From Gymnopus androsaceus JB14 (Eukaryota > Basidiomycota > Agaricomycetes > Agaricales > Omphalotaceae): 64,000 nucleotides of DNA. The DNA is taken from assembly GCA_009733575.1 (NCBI GenBank), contig ML769389.1, forward strand, positions 186,001 through 250,000, given 5' to 3'. The position numbers and the translations under genes are program-made. Below are positions 1-15,374 of the stretch, one piece after another; the first letter of the stretch is position 1; the number at the start of each line of letters is the position of its first letter. The notes beneath the pieces were generated by a model that saw nothing but the letters and a program-made list of their open reading frames with translations, was not told where the DNA came from and ran no database searches.

Positions 1-400
1 TTTTGAGAAATATTCTCACAAATTCTCTCCAAACTAAATCCCAATTTTCAGCAGATTTCCCAGGGGCCAGAAGGGGTAGCCTGAATTTGAATTTATCCAT
101 CCAGACTACAACTAACTATCGCGATACTCTTCGAGAGGAGGGAATGCAGAGGGGGATTAGGTGAATAAACGAGTGACGGGAGCGGGAAGGAGAGTAGGGA
201 AGGAAGAAGGATGGTGAGGGTGAGAGGGAGAACTAAAAGCACTTAGTACATATACTATGTCTTCACTATCCAAGGCGCGACGCTCGGTCCCGACGTGGGA
301 ACTGCGAGTGCTATATAATCGTAGCTCCTACTTAACCGTGAGCGATTGTAGTTCAAGCTTCAACCACATAACCTTGGGATGATTCCGACAAGTATGCAGT
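1..400. other. 5' flank without recognisable gene
   Basis: I see no convincing coding region here. There is a purine-rich GGGAGAGG-like stretch around 130-235 and a TATA-like CTATATAAT near 311, which could be old promoter sequence of the kinase relic that follows. Confidence 0.4.
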
Positions 401-1590
401 ATGCAGAGAGATGCAGAGCTCCATCCCAATCTACATGCTCTTTCTGCCGTCGTCTCTCCCCGTCTAAATCAGCAACTCACAAAACCTTGGAAGCGATTCG
501 CTCGCGGACTATCGCACGAGATATGGGTGTCACAATCCGAATCCAATATGCACATCGTAGCCTGGCTATCACGCACAAAGGAAGACCCGTACAAATTATT
601 GTCCGAAGTGTCAACAATGTGCTATATGCAGCTCCATACTGTACCATTTGGAGGTGAACCAGGACAATCAGATCGGGATGCAGTATATGGGCAACGTATG
701 CCCGGTGTCCATCTCTACAAAATCTGGGGTGAGCTGCCGATAGAACATCAAATTTCCCTCATTGGTGACAGCAGATGCTCTCAAGCAGCTCGCGGGCCTG
801 AAATTCCCAAGCATTGGTATGCTGGATACAGAGTTTAACGTAGAGTCTTTCTGTGCTTTTCGAGTGAATTCGACTAAAGATTAGACGACTGAAACGCGAG
901 TCCAACATGATTCTGATGCTGGCCGAGGACCATTCTCTTCAACAGTGGAATAGGTTCAAGCCTTTGTCCAACGAATTCGATCTCATCCAGAATCTTCTGC
1001 CATCTTAACATATCTGGACGATGTTGATGTCATTATCCAAAACTACTGCGCTATTCACATCAAGGATCCCTTCCTCTGTCTCCCCGTTTCGTCTCATTCA
1101 CGGTGACTTTGATGGTCAGAACATGCTCATCGCCCGCTCCACCGATGAAAAGAGTCCGCCTCGCATTACAGCCATCATCGACTGGGAAAATACCTACAGT
1201 GGCCCACTCTACGTCCTCTATGAATACCCCATAGGATGTGCGAACACTGTGCTAGGAATGTAGACGAATTTTATGGAAATATATACAGGAACTCACGATA
1301 TGACCATTTTACGTCGACACTTTGTTGAGCGGCTCGACGACGCTAGAGACTGGTTTCCAAATGCTCTACTTTGAACTCATTCCACAGTGTTCGTGCTGGG
1401 ATCTTGGGAGTACCTCAGGTCAGTCATTGCGAGTTACATAACCGAGGAGCGGGAGGGTACTGTCCCGTGCAGAATCATAGGCCCTGGAAGCATCTACCGA
1501 TGGTCATACATACCTGCATTACGGTCAACGCTCAGCTGTGATATGATAGTAGATGAGGTGTTGCCCCACGGAAAGAAGAATGAAATTTAG
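401..1590 (+). pseudogene. Aminoglycoside-phosphotransferase-like (APH) kinase relic
   Basis: Several reading frames together recall a fungal APH/choline-kinase-like protein. Around 480-660 a frame reads RGLSHEIWVSQSE and later LLSEVSTMCYMQLHTVP, the usual N-lobe region; near 700 follows QRMPGVHLYKIW, the conserved 'LPG..LY..W' segment. At about 770 the frame changes and continues as ADALKQLAGLKFPSIG. The C-lobe at 1081-1240 reads FRLIHGDFDGQNMLI and then IIDWENTYSGP: these are the Brenner-type HGDxxxxN motif and the DWE metal site. Catalytic residues are present, but the frame is broken at least twice and the C-terminal tail (1270-1590) is in several frames. I read this as a pseudogene. The family phosphorylates small molecules; the substrate cannot be inferred. 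Confidence 0.6.
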
Positions 1591-3388
1591 CGACGCCGTG
1601 CCGTGAGTCGTCGAACAGGATTTTTTGATTCCACTAAGATTGACTGGACCTCGTGAACTAACTTCACATCCCATCTGGTTCTGATAACCAAATTAGCGCA
1701 ATGCTAGTTCCACAAAGGAATCGGGATGACCGATCGACGACCGAGGCCTAATCTGGAATGGCTATATCCTAGCGTACTAGGATGTCAGATGCGAGTCCGA
1801 GGTATTCCTCGATTTTCCACTCGATTAGGGTAATTTGAAGTATCCTTTACTCGAACGGTTGCCTGACCATAACAGTCCATTTGTTTCGAAAACACTTATT
1901 GTGTTACTTCCCATTTACCAGTCCATACCTCGAGCATACGATGCAAGTTCGATGTAGCAGTTTGGTTTCCTATTCGAATAATTCGGAGAGGTAACTTGCA
2001 AGTAAAATCAATAAGTTCATGGTCTTCTGCGCAGTCTAGCTACTGCAGCAAAACACCTCGAAGTATAACCGTTAGATTTCTTCAACGTTTCGCCACGGTA
2101 GTTGCAGGAATGATCTAGATTGGTGACCGGGATTATACTCTTGGATGAATACACATCCTACACTACATCCAACACACGACGTCCGACGCAACTCGAGCGC
2201 ATCAGAATTCTGTGCTCCAGCTGAGTTGCTCAAGTATCCATCTTAGCTGAAGGCGGTCGCCTGTCTAAAACAGGCCAGTGTTTTCGAAGCATGCAGGAAA
2301 CATCGTCTCCGGAGTGGACATGAGCGCCGATCAACCCCGGCTCCATCTTCGGCGTTCTTCGCGCTTTGCCAGGACATAGATTTCGGAAGGCCAGGCCCAC
2401 CTCGAGTAGCATACTCCGACTTCCTCCGACCACGGGGACCGTCGAGGTTATACGCGTACGCGGTTACATGTGATAGCAATATTAGCATCTCCTCAGCACT
2501 TTCACTCTTTCCCCAGACTGAGGCTCGGGTCTAGCCAAATTTCAATACGTTGTTGAAGCGCCCGGGACGGTTGAGGATACTTACTACGGGATGTTAGCAG
2601 ACCGGGTCCCGACACACTTGCAAAATTAATGTCGAATCCAGCCTAGAGAAGGGAGAGAAGCTTGTGATAAATGTAGACGTGTATTCAGGAGCAACTCCAT
2701 GCGCGTAGTTATGTGGACGCGACAGGTTTGTCCGCCACCAGATACAATATGAATATAACGGGCCCGCATCGTTCTAGTGGCTATACTTATCAGTGTCTGA
2801 AATTAGCAGTCAAGATGATAGCTATATGCGGGGAAATACCGGAAGCTGGAGCCCCAGAGAGTCAGCGAGCACCGTCTAGGTCGACCTGGTCCTTGTCTAG
2901 CGAAGCGAGTTGTCGCTTCGAACTTGAACTTCGAAGCCTCCTATGTTAGGTAGCATGCTCGGACTCCGGACCGTAGAACTGTTATAGACTGCTGTGGGGA
3001 AAAGCTTGTGAATTGAATTCCAAGGCAATGCGACATGCGGGGTAGAGAACTTCCGTTCCTGGTCAAGGTTTTGGACCTTGGTGCAGCGACGAGAGTGTCT
3101 TGGAAGCCCGAAAATGAAATGAAGTTTCAGAGGTCGACGGAGACTATGAATTCCTATGGGGACGTCGGAGAGTGGAACGTGGAAGTAAATGAGCGGAAAC
3201 TCTACATTACGTGAGCTTCCAAATGGGGAAAAAGCCAGATCTTATTACCCCAGTGCGTAGGGGCACAAGCCAGACAAGCCCCTTGAAGTTTTCCGCTTCA
3301 AAGTGTCGCCCTTCGGCGATCAACTATATCCCTTTTAGTTCCTTTTTCCATCTTACTTCTTACCGTCATCTCCTCGTCACTGTAGACG
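1591..3388. other. Long stretch without recognisable gene
   Basis: The open frames here are short and show no family motif. The sequence looks like decayed intergenic DNA. The last 150 bases (about 3240-3388), with pyrimidine-rich runs before the ATG at 3389, are the probable promoter and leader of the downstream repressor gene. Confidence 0.4.
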
Positions 3389-6750
<3,362 letters not shown>

Positions 6751-7320
6751 GTTTTTTACCTACCTCACATTTTTTTTGTCCATTGGTTATATTTGTTTTA
6801 TAATGATGGTTGATATATAGATTTTTTTAGAAATTTCTTTCTTTCTGTTGGTCTTTTCTTGTCGCGTATCGTATCTAATCTATCTTCTGCATAATTATTT
6901 TACAAACTAGAGTCACCTTACCCAGCTCCGTCGTTCCATCTGTAACTATTTCATTCAGGACAACTACGTACACGCACTTGGACTTTGCTCCGCGTATTTA
7001 TCCAAGATACATAGACAGTTTTTAGAATAAAATGTTCTCCTCACTTTTATCTCGGCGACTTTGAGTTGAGAAGAATTTTACAAAGGAGCAACGACGCGAA
7101 AAAGAAACTATTGTTCTTATTTTCTAGTGCCTCACTGCTGAGGGTCTTAATGGTTCATTTCTACGAAATTCAACACATTGATCTCTCCGACCATGTTATA
7201 GTACCGCTTCAAGGGTCACGGTTCACGATTCGAGTACAAATTTGTGCTCTAAAACCCCATTGACTGGGATGCACCAACCACGAGTAAAATTCTATAATCA
7301 ATCCCAGTGAAATCCGGAAA
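6751..7320. other. 3' region of cre1 and spacer
   Basis: AT-rich sequence with T-runs directly after the cre1 stop, suitable for 3' end formation. No gene motif seen. Confidence 0.4.
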
Positions 7321-8060
7321 ACGATTACTCTATCCAAAGAAGACCTTGACAATTGCAACGTGGAAATTGCTCGTCTCCAATCCCAACTCGTCCATGTTCA
7401 GGAACAGAGAAAGCGACTCCGACAGGTTCTTCACCGTTCCAGGAGGTTCCTAATGAAATCGTATGCATTATATTCCAGTTCGACTGTACGGACAACTTCT
7501 TACAAGAATACCCTTGGCCATTGCATAGCGACTGGTGGAGGGAGAAATTAACCTGACCTGCCATTGCCTAACTTCCAATCCTTGCTATCAGTGCTGTATG
7601 CACACGATGGAGGTCGTTGCTTCTACCTAGCTTATCGTCTCATTTGCAGACTTGAAACTGCCCCTGGAACGGTATTTCAAATTGAATGTGCGTTTTATGT
7701 CGGCCCTCCCACTCTATTGAGACCGTTTAGTCGACTCCCCTCACGATTGGCCTAAAAACGACAGGAACTTTACACAACTATGATATCTCGCCAGGCTCAC
7801 CCGCACCGAACCTCCTCCTGCAGCACACTTGCCACTGGAAGGCATTCAGTTATCTTGGTGATTACGCGCTGAAAAAATGCATGGGCTCATCTCTTTTATT
7901 CCCTATTCTCGAGAAGCTGTCTCTTGATGATTTTCTATCTCCTAACGCATCAGGAGGATATTGACTGATTTGCGAATGCACCAAATCTCCACGGTGTTGC
8001 ATTGGTAAGTGGCATTTTAGAAACAGCGGTGAAATCTTCTGTGAGTTGGCCAAGAGTTGG
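7321..8060 (+). pseudogene. F-box protein relic
   Basis: A frame from 7321 reads LDNCNVEIARLQSQLVHVQEQ followed by KRLRQVLHRSRR. This is the short N-terminal coil that precedes the F-box in a large Agaricomycete family. The next residues, VPNEIVCIIFQF, match the F-box start (LPxEILxxIF) but lie in another frame, so the gene is broken right at the domain. A later fragment around 7880-7960 reads LLFPILEKLSLDDFLSPN, like the leucine-rich C-terminal part of such proteins. Intact members are adaptors of SCF ubiquitin ligases. The frame break and the missing middle argue for a pseudogene. Confidence 0.6.
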
Positions 8061-8407
8061 CCTCAATTAACCTTAAACCTCGATGGAGCTGTATAAGGTG
8101 GGGATGTGAGTACTGCCAAGAATGAGGAGTTTTGAACAAGTGCTTATTTACAATACTATGCAAGCTTGCTAATATTAGACTCTGGGTAATAAGACTAAAG
8201 ATGGATACTCCACTGTTTGTTAATCGATCACTAACTGACGCTTTGATCGATCCCAGCGCCTAGCTGATTAAACGCTGCTATGACGTCATAGATCAAGTTG
8301 AACAAAATCAAAAAAATGTGGCGTCGAACCACTTTTTTGTCTTTACTCACCCACCACCCCTGCAGTCTCACTCAGTATAACGACCACTCATATCTCAAAT
8401 CATATAC

Positions 8408-8968
8408 ATGGCATTCGACGACCACATCAGGCGCGGCCATCCCATCGTCTTCTCGCTGCTAGTTCTCTTCGGCATTGTTGAGCTCGCCATTTCCGCCTGG
8501 CTCACCTCACGTTTCTCCAAATTTCATGACAATAACAACCTTTCCGAGGCATCCAGGGTGCACTACACGTTGTTCACGTCTTGCTGGACAGTAGTGACTG
8601 CTTTGTTCCTAGGGCTATTATTCTTCCAAAGCCCTACGGGTGCTCTGACGAGTATTCTCGTCCATGTCGTGTGGTTGACATTAACTTGGATCTTCTGGAC
8701 TGCTTGCGCAGCGGCAGTGACAGAAATGTTGGGCGGAGGGCTGAACTGTAATGATATAACTGGGTTTAATTACTGTGGTCAGTTGAATGCGTTGGAAGCA
8801 TTTGCGTGGATCGAGTGGTAAGTGCTCAGTTCTTTCTGTGAAATACGAGTGCTCGCAGTAACTTTTCACCACAGGGTTCTAACCACATTCGTGCTCATTG
8901 CTGTTCTCATACGAGCGGTTACTGCCTCGAGAAGAGGAGACGGTTATCGTGGTGGCCTGGTAGCATAG
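8408..8968 (+). CDS. MARVEL-like four-helix membrane protein
   Basis: Two exons, 8408-8817 and 8875-8968, encode 167 residues. A GT-AG intron of 57 nt splits the Trp codon that follows AFAWIE. Four hydrophobic helices are visible: residues about 13-33 (IVFSLLVLFGIVELAISAWL), 50-72, 78-102, and 137-155 in the second exon (VLTTFVLIAVLIRAV). The layout of four helices with a short polar N-terminus and a charged tail (SRRGDGYRGG) is that of fungal MARVEL-domain proteins, which sit in plasma membrane or vesicle membranes. Two Cys in the loop before helix 4 could form a disulfide. The exact role is unknown. Confidence 0.8.
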
Positions 8969-8999
8969 TGTCCCAGATCAAAAAGATACAATGGGCCTG

Positions 9000-9490
9000 G
9001 AGGCGACTCAGACGAGCATGTAACGACGGAACTCTGATTCGAGGCTCCAACTCACCCATCCCATTACCTATTCCTTGTTATTGGTTGCGTTTACATCGTG
9101 TGGTGTACATTTGTCTGCTTTCTTCATGATTAAACACTGTGTATCATATTCTTCCTTATGAACAGGGCATTCACGACAGAGTTTATTTGCCTCATTTGCT
9201 GCTACCGGATCTCTTCGACTTTTCTGCTTTGCACAAACAAAATCTATATGGGTTTATTTCGTTTGCACGACCGTTCAGATTCATTGATTAAAGGAAAGGT
9301 GTGCATCTCTTCGTCATTCATCATCTATGTTTTACAGGTACTATTCCTCGAATGTAGTGCTCTTGTACACAGCCACTCCATCCTTGATCTGAACCTTGGC
9401 TGGACCATGACTGCTCTGACTCTTTCCTCTTTGCACGCCTGGAGAGACCACGCTCGATCCGTCTAAGCTCAAGGGCAATGGTGCTATGAT
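9000..9490. other. Spacer without recognisable gene
   Basis: The longest open frame (9158-9466) has no family signature and no splice context that would make it convincing. I treat this as 3' sequence and spacer between the MARVEL-like gene and the kinase relic. Confidence 0.35.
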
Positions 9491-9496
9491 GCGTTA

Positions 9497-10739
9497 TGGT
9501 TGCCTTTGGCCCCTTTTTCGAATCACATGGCTATTCCTTCTGGGTTAACACTGAAACCCCCCACGAAGGACAGCTTATCCTCCACATTCCCATGCCCGCG
9601 TATTTGAAGGGTATTCGTACTCATCTCCCTATTTGCTGGATGGTGAAGCGGAGAATATGAGCCATGAAATGCAACAGATGGTGCGCTTACTCCGGTCCTT
9701 GGAAAATAGCTGACGCGTCGACTAGAGCCCAGTTGTCTGCCCTGCACGGACTGCACAGAATCAGGACGTCGTAATACGCCTGGTTGAGGTAGGTTCATAT
9801 GGTGACCAGCACAGTCGTGCATTGGACAGATTAGGAGCCACACATCTCGCCTCCCTACCTCAAAACCATGCCTTGCCCGTTCTCAATCGGTTTGCATATG
9901 AGAATCAGTGCTATTTCGCTGTATTTCCCATGATGCAAGATGTATTGTCGCTGCCGGATTTTATGATTATCTAGAAGCAGCAGATTACGCTGAGCAACTG
10001 GTCGAGGTTGGCTAAACATGCGCCATGTGTCTTCGTTGAGATTGACCTAATTTGCAGGGCCTGATCTTTTTTCACGAGAGATCAATTTCGCATGGGGTAC
10101 ATTCCTATTTCTCTTTTTTGGTGTCCCCACATGTTGATATTGCCTCTCTAGGATATCTGCGAAGAAAATATTCTCATTAACCTTGTCGGACGATCTTTAT
10201 GCACGGCAGAACAGCCTCTGCGCTCTCGATTTCCGGCTCGCTATGTTATACGGATTCGAATTCTCAACATGTTCTGACGAAGGAGAGAGTCGGTCTTCCG
10301 TACAGCCCAGTGTCTTGGAGTGACCGCGGGGGCGTTTATAGCCGACCTTCAGCTCCTGAAGTATCCAAACTAGGCTTCTATAGTCCCTTCCAAGCGGATG
10401 TATGGCAACTTGGGCATTTGCTTCATAGTGAATTTAAAAGTAAGTTATCTTATTCCTGACCGGCTATGCCAAAGTTAACTTATAGACTCGCAGGACTTTC
10501 CGCACTTCGAAGGTTATCAATTGCTATTCAAGAACATGATGAAGGATGATCCAAGCCTGAGAGCTTCCCTCAAAGAGGCTTTAAAAGAAGTGCGGCACCA
10601 GAAGCAAGATCTTCATCCCAGACGAGGTCTTTCTAGTGATAGTAACAGATGCGCGGCACCCGACGGGACGACGAAAACCATGCAACAAACAGAAAAGATA
10701 GCTCCGACTGACTTAGAGGAGTCGAGTAAAGTCCGATGA
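9497..10739 (+). pseudogene. Basidiomycete protein-kinase-like gene, probably broken
   Basis: Pieces of a diverged protein-kinase domain appear in order but in several frames. From 9620 a frame gives SPYLLDGEAENMSHEMQQMV; near 9760 QDVVIRLVEVGSYGDQHSRA; then HALPVLNRF (hinge region); DYLEAADYAEQLVE near 9972; the catalytic-loop equivalent SISHG joins across an intron to DICEENILINL, where intact relatives have HxDxxxxN. Further on come RPSAPEVSKLGFYSPFQADV (APE motif and helix F) and, after another intron near 10442-10490, LLFKNMMKDDPSLRASLKEA. Frame changes around 9650-9760 and 10230 with internal stops suggest a pseudogene. The catalytic Asp is preserved in DICEEN, but His is displaced (SHG|D). 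Confidence 0.6.
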
Positions 10740-11925
10740 ACAATTATCCATGTCCGCTATATGAGAGAATGTGCTTGGAAGGTTCCAATTCGTCTTCTGC
10801 CTCCCTTCTCCATATGCATATCCAATACGTATCGAGTCCGTAGTTCAATCCATATGCAAAACACTACATTATACAATAACATTACACAAACCAACTAAAT
10901 TGAGTTGAAGAAAGCTTAGACGGTAATGGATGAAAAGAAGACATGATGGAACGCGAAGAAAGAAAAAATCATGAAAAGTGCGTCCTTTGAGCGAACAAGT
11001 ATTGAAAATGAGCCCAACCATCTCTCAAGACTTTGTCGCTCCATACCCCTCCGACCTCGTTCACTCCCTTGCACCCACTCATCACCCACTGTCATTCATC
11101 GCAACGTCGCAACGTCCGGTTTTCTAATAAGATGATTAGGATAGAAACAACCTTTGTCACTCAACTTGATGTTGGTGCCAATGACTAGCGCCGGTACCGG
11201 TGCAGAAGCAGAAGCCAGCAACTTTATGGTATTCGCTGGAGCAGGAGCAAGCGGCGCGCTGGATGGGGAAGGCGTTGTTGACATTTCGGATGTTCATGGT
11301 GGTGAAGTTGACCCAGTGGCAGCAGCAGCAATGGGTACTGGCATATCCAGACAAAGAACCTGCAGTAACAAGCTGGTCCTTGGAGAAACCTCCGAGTCAA
11401 AGAAATGAGAAAAGAAGAAAATAGAAAAACAAAGGAACTACAAGATCTAGTGCTCCCATCAAGGTTTGAACTTGCTTTATGTATATGTCTAGTTGTGACA
11501 TTCATCCGAGTGTACTAAGGAAGCGTTATTATTTAATGGTTTGTGCTCCACTATATATCTACTAGTACAGTACCAGTGAAGAATCGAGTTACTGTGCTAG
11601 AGGCATGTACAGTACATCCATAGCACCCATAAATTAGATGATAGATTATATACAATACTTTTGATTCTCCCTCTCGTTTCCGCCTCACTCTCATCCTTCC
11701 TTCCTCGTTCCCACTCGTTCATTTATTCAACACAACACCCACCGGGCCCTCCGCATCCCCACCCCTCCGTGCCTTTCCCGATATTTTGGAGTATCGCGAG
11801 AGGAGGTATGTGTAGTTCCTAGCGTGAGCGTATGAGCGTTGCGGAAACTTAAAGATGGAGAAAGCGAAAGTAGAAATCAAAAGACGAAAGAAAAGACGAA
11901 AGAAAAAAGATAGAGGAACGCTGAC
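10740..11925. other. Spacer; possible decayed Pro/Ala/Ser-rich minus-strand ORF
   Basis: The only suggestive piece is a minus-strand frame at 11096-11284 rich in Ser, Pro and Ala (STTPSPSSAPLAPAPANTI), with a stop just upstream that interrupts a longer frame. It could be part of a low-complexity protein or chance. The remainder is AT-rich spacer; at its right end a purine-rich tract lies just downstream of the polymerase gene. Confidence 0.3.
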
Positions 11926-13887
11926 TCACCTCCTTTCAGGACTAATCCACGCCATACCCAGCTCATCCAATAATATTTCTTCGGTTGGGGTTGGTATTAG
12001 AGTCCATTGGCCGCTGTGCGTATTCTCGTTTGTAGATTTCTCCAAGTCATCAGATTCGATTGGGTTGCCATCTGCTCCCTGTGAAGGCGGATTGGCTCCG
12101 CTCGCCTCCCACCTCCAAACCCCAAACTCATCCAAATATAACCCCATCCTCTTCGCTCTGACCTTCATCTCGCGTACGAACTCCGAGTCACCTGTGAGGT
12201 GGAGGAGGGCGGAGGGGAGGGAGGGGTGTGGGGGGAGGCTACGGGCGGCGCACTGTGTGAGTGGGTGCAAATAAAACGAAGAACGGGCACTCACTTCAAA
12301 TCCAACTTTCTATACACCCCTTCACCGGCTTTGATAGCTCTCATACGGTCTATTCTTGATTCCTTCTTCTCCGGCACTCTAACGACTCCCGTCCACTTCC
12401 ACTCTCCTTTATGGAATTCGCCAAGTTCCATCCCATCTCCACCTAGACCCATCACTCCCTTCCTTTTCGCTCTTCTACCCCCATTAGAAGTGAGCGTAGG
12501 CATATCACCCTCTGCAATCAAACCGCCCTCCCTCAACCTCGGCACCACCTCGTTCAGCAACATCGACTCGTTTCTCGCTTTTGCTGGTATGAAGAGAGAA
12601 CGAAAGAAAAGGTCTGTGCGGCCTCGGCGGGTTGGAGGGTCTTCCGCAGAGAGGGGGGAGGATGGGGAGGAACGAGGTCTGCCTCGACCTCGGGCTCGGG
12701 CTGTAGGCACGGAGTCGAAGTCAGAGTCAGAGTAAGAGGCATCTTCCGAATTGTCTAAACTCTCGCTGGAGCTTGAAGTGGAACGGAGAGTCGCCCCCGC
12801 CCCCGAGGGAGGCCCCACCTGCGGCTTGGGTACATCCTTCACAAGAGGATGCACCAAACACAAGTCGACCCTCCCGCTTATAGGAAACCCGCGTCTGTAA
12901 GCACCCGTGGGGATTACCCTATACCCGCTAGGCAACAACTCTTGCACCAACTTCATCACACTCTCCACTTCGCTTCGGGTAACAGGTTGGATGAGATGTT
13001 GGTAGAAACGGAGATGGGTTAGTTGCGCTGAGGTTAGGTTGAGGTCGAGGTCGGGTTTCAGAGAGCTTGTATTCGATGGATTGGAGGAAGGGAACACTAC
13101 ATTCCTCAACTCTTCCACACTCCCAATCCCACAACTCACCAGATGTCGTGCAGTTGTCAGACCTATTGAGGGGACGGACTGAAGGTCGGAAACGGCGGCT
13201 CTACGGGCGAGGTCGAGGCTTCGTTGGGAGGTGGACGGCGTGCGTAGCGGTTCGGGTTCTGTGCTTTGGGTAACATTGACAATCATCTTCACGATAGTCT
13301 TCCTGATACCCACTGACAGCCCTTTAATCGCGTTCACTCGTTCTTCTACTATCCTCTCCAACTCTGGCACCTTCTCTTTCCCTTTTCCTTTCTTCATACC
13401 GACTGGAACGGCGTCCAACGCCTCATCAAGATACCCAATCTCCTTTATAGCGCGGTTTAGAGAACGGAGTTTGTAGCGATCTCGGTCGGGTCGCGTGAGT
13501 TCGTGCTGTTGGGCTGCGACGGGTGCAATGAGTGCAAAGATGAGGGAAGGAAGGATGAAACTTACCTTGTCTCAAAGCAGCTAATACTCTTTCGTTTGGG
13601 CCTCCTCCGTCTCGGTGTATCACATCTCCCACAAATTCGTACTGTTCCTCTTGGTCATCTTTCGCAGTATTCGTATTCGTACTCACGGTAGCGTTGGCGG
13701 CAGTATTGATCCTCCTCTTGGCCCTAAAAGTACTGGTACTTGCGCCTAGTATCGATGTCGAAGTTGACGCGTTTGAGTATCCCTTCCCAGTCGTCCATCC
13801 TTGCCGAGTCCGAGTCTGAATTGGAGTCGTAGGCCTAGGGATCGTAGAATGCAAAGCTACTGCTGCACACCGTACGCGTGTAAGCAT
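11926..13887 (-). CDS. Family X DNA polymerase (Pol beta/lambda type), probably mitochondrial, altered active site
   Basis: Three exons on the minus strand: 13887-13566, 13513-12295 and 12238-11926, about 617 residues. The start is Arg-rich with no acidic residue in the first 60 positions (MLTRVRCAAVALHSTIPRPT), which looks like a mitochondrial presequence. An upstream in-frame ATG at 13959 is possible. Then come the 8-kDa domain (NRAIKEIGYLDEAL, VGIRKTIVKMI), a helix-hairpin-helix (LQSVPSIGLTTARHLVSCGI), the palm motif GAYRRGFPISGRVDLCLVHP, a Ser/Arg-rich insert of about 60 residues, the third Asp in YRKLDL, and ALLHLTGDSEFVREMKVRAK plus TEEILLDELGMAWISP near the end. Family members have G-D-x-D in the palm; here it is G-R-V-D (Arg codon at 12870-12872). 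The first catalytic Asp is therefore missing. A further short 3' exon after a GTGAGT at 11927 cannot be excluded. Confidence 0.85.
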
Positions 13888-14011
13888 CAACCAACCACCA
13901 AGGTCAAGTACGGAGAGAAAAAAAAGAGTCCAAACGAGCGTCTCTTTTCCAGTATGCATAATTAGCCAGACTCAAAGATAATATATTGCTAAATTTACAC
14001 TGTGCAAGCAT

Positions 14012-14105
14012 GCATTAATGGGGTAGTGGTAACCTGGGTCGTTGCCATCATGATGATCGACGAATTATCTTTCGACCCGCCGGGGGTTCGATTCCCTCTT
14101 AATGC
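14012..14105 (+). tRNA. tRNA-Gly (anticodon GCC) with intron
   Basis: A full cloverleaf can be drawn. The 7-bp acceptor stem pairs GCATTAA (14012-14018) with TTAATGC (14099-14105) without mismatch. The D arm holds GGGT-AGTGGTA-ACCT; the anticodon stem GGTCG pairs with CGACC (14073-14077); the T arm is GGGGG-TTCGATT-CCCTC with one G-U pair. The anticodon loop reads TTGCCA then T, giving anticodon GCC (glycine). An intron of about 24 nt (14048-14071) follows the base 3' of the anticodon, the canonical eukaryotic position. A TTTTTT run at 14129 can end RNA polymerase III transcription. The box A and box B regions (GGGTAGTGGT and GGTTCGATTCC) are both recognisable. Confidence 0.93.
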
Positions 14106-15374
14106 ATATCCTCTGTCCTCTTGCGAATTTTTTACCCAAAAATTCGCCCAGTTAATCGGAACAAGACGTTCAGTACACTACACTACACTACATATAATTT
14201 TTTTGTCATTTGCGATACATAAATTAAGTACAAGAATAGCCTTGCTGCAGCCTGCTTATAAGTTGTACTGTACCATTGCGATCATTAGTTCATTGATTCT
14301 GAAATTTTTGACCCAAAAAAATACATAAGAAATCGAGAAAAAGTTAAAACCGCACTCGGATTTTTTCGAGGATAACACATGACTCTTGAAACTTGAGTGT
14401 CATACTGTAACGTACTACCGCAGATGCAGCGAATATTAGCCGTTACTCTCCAGCTTCGACACGTATCCGGCCAAATGGGCTTTGAAGCTTGCCTGGTCCC
14501 GGTCAGAAATCTTTTAATAAGTATATATAATATAGGCTAATGATTTCGTCCGCACGCGCACAGTCACGCGTTGTCACGACTGTGACTCTCCTTCTTTCGA
14601 ATCATCATGATGTTGTGTTGTGCGAAATGCTCTACGTTGTAGAATGGTTGACCATTCTGAAGGCAGAAGCTGATGGTTTGAAGATCTATTCCAAGAGGTG
14701 CTTGTGCTTTGATTTTTTCTTTATTGTGCGTTCGCTACCTTTTTGGTCTTCTTTTCTGTGCTAATTTTTCCAAATTTTAGATAAATAGATCCATAGAAGT
14801 CAAGGTTTTACAGATTTGTTAATCGGATTAGCTTCAAATTGATTCTGTTTCATCGAACACACTAGAAAAATGCATATCAACAAAGTTGTTACATAGTTAT
14901 CCGCCAATCGAGAATTTGGCGCAATTCACTGCTTGTCTGTCAAGTTCGGACATGGACTTGATGGTAGTTGATGGTGTGTCGTTCGCTTTTTTTCTGATGT
15001 TGTCATTTCTCATATACTTATAGTAGTGCTGCTGACATTACGCTCAAAATAATCGAGTCTTTCAATCTTGTAGGCACAGCGAGAAACTGTATTCCGCCAG
15101 TCTTCTATGTTTCAGGCTTCCGTGCTTGCGCACACGAACCTGGAACGACCTATGTACATCGGGATTGATGGCTGGTTAGGAAGGCGTTTCAGCCTTCAGG
15201 CTACTACGGGGCTATTAGTATTGTAGTGAGTTGCGATCTTGATCTTTTGTCGCACAAACATGATCAAGTTTTCAGAACCTTGGCACCGGCTCATTTCGGG
15301 CTTTATTTTCTATTTGTACAGCGCCTCCCAGATGCCTTCTCTTATAAGCCATCGTTCGTGCGAGTTTCCTTGTT
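14106..15374. other. Upstream region of the duplicated gene, copy A
   Basis: No gene motif is visible. From about 14553 the sequence resembles that from 17178 on (shared segments include CAGTCACGCG-TTGTCACGAC-TGTGAC), so this is the 5' part of the tandem duplication. A short ACACT repeat lies near 14176-14192. Confidence 0.5.

Noticed and set aside
9158..9466. 102-residue ORF as a small secreted protein
   Set aside because: Hydrophobic patches do not form a signal peptide at the start and no conserved pattern is visible.
12199..12735. Plus-strand ORF of 178 residues
   Set aside because: It is the shadow of the polymerase gene on the minus strand, which has clear motifs and codon-consistent exons.
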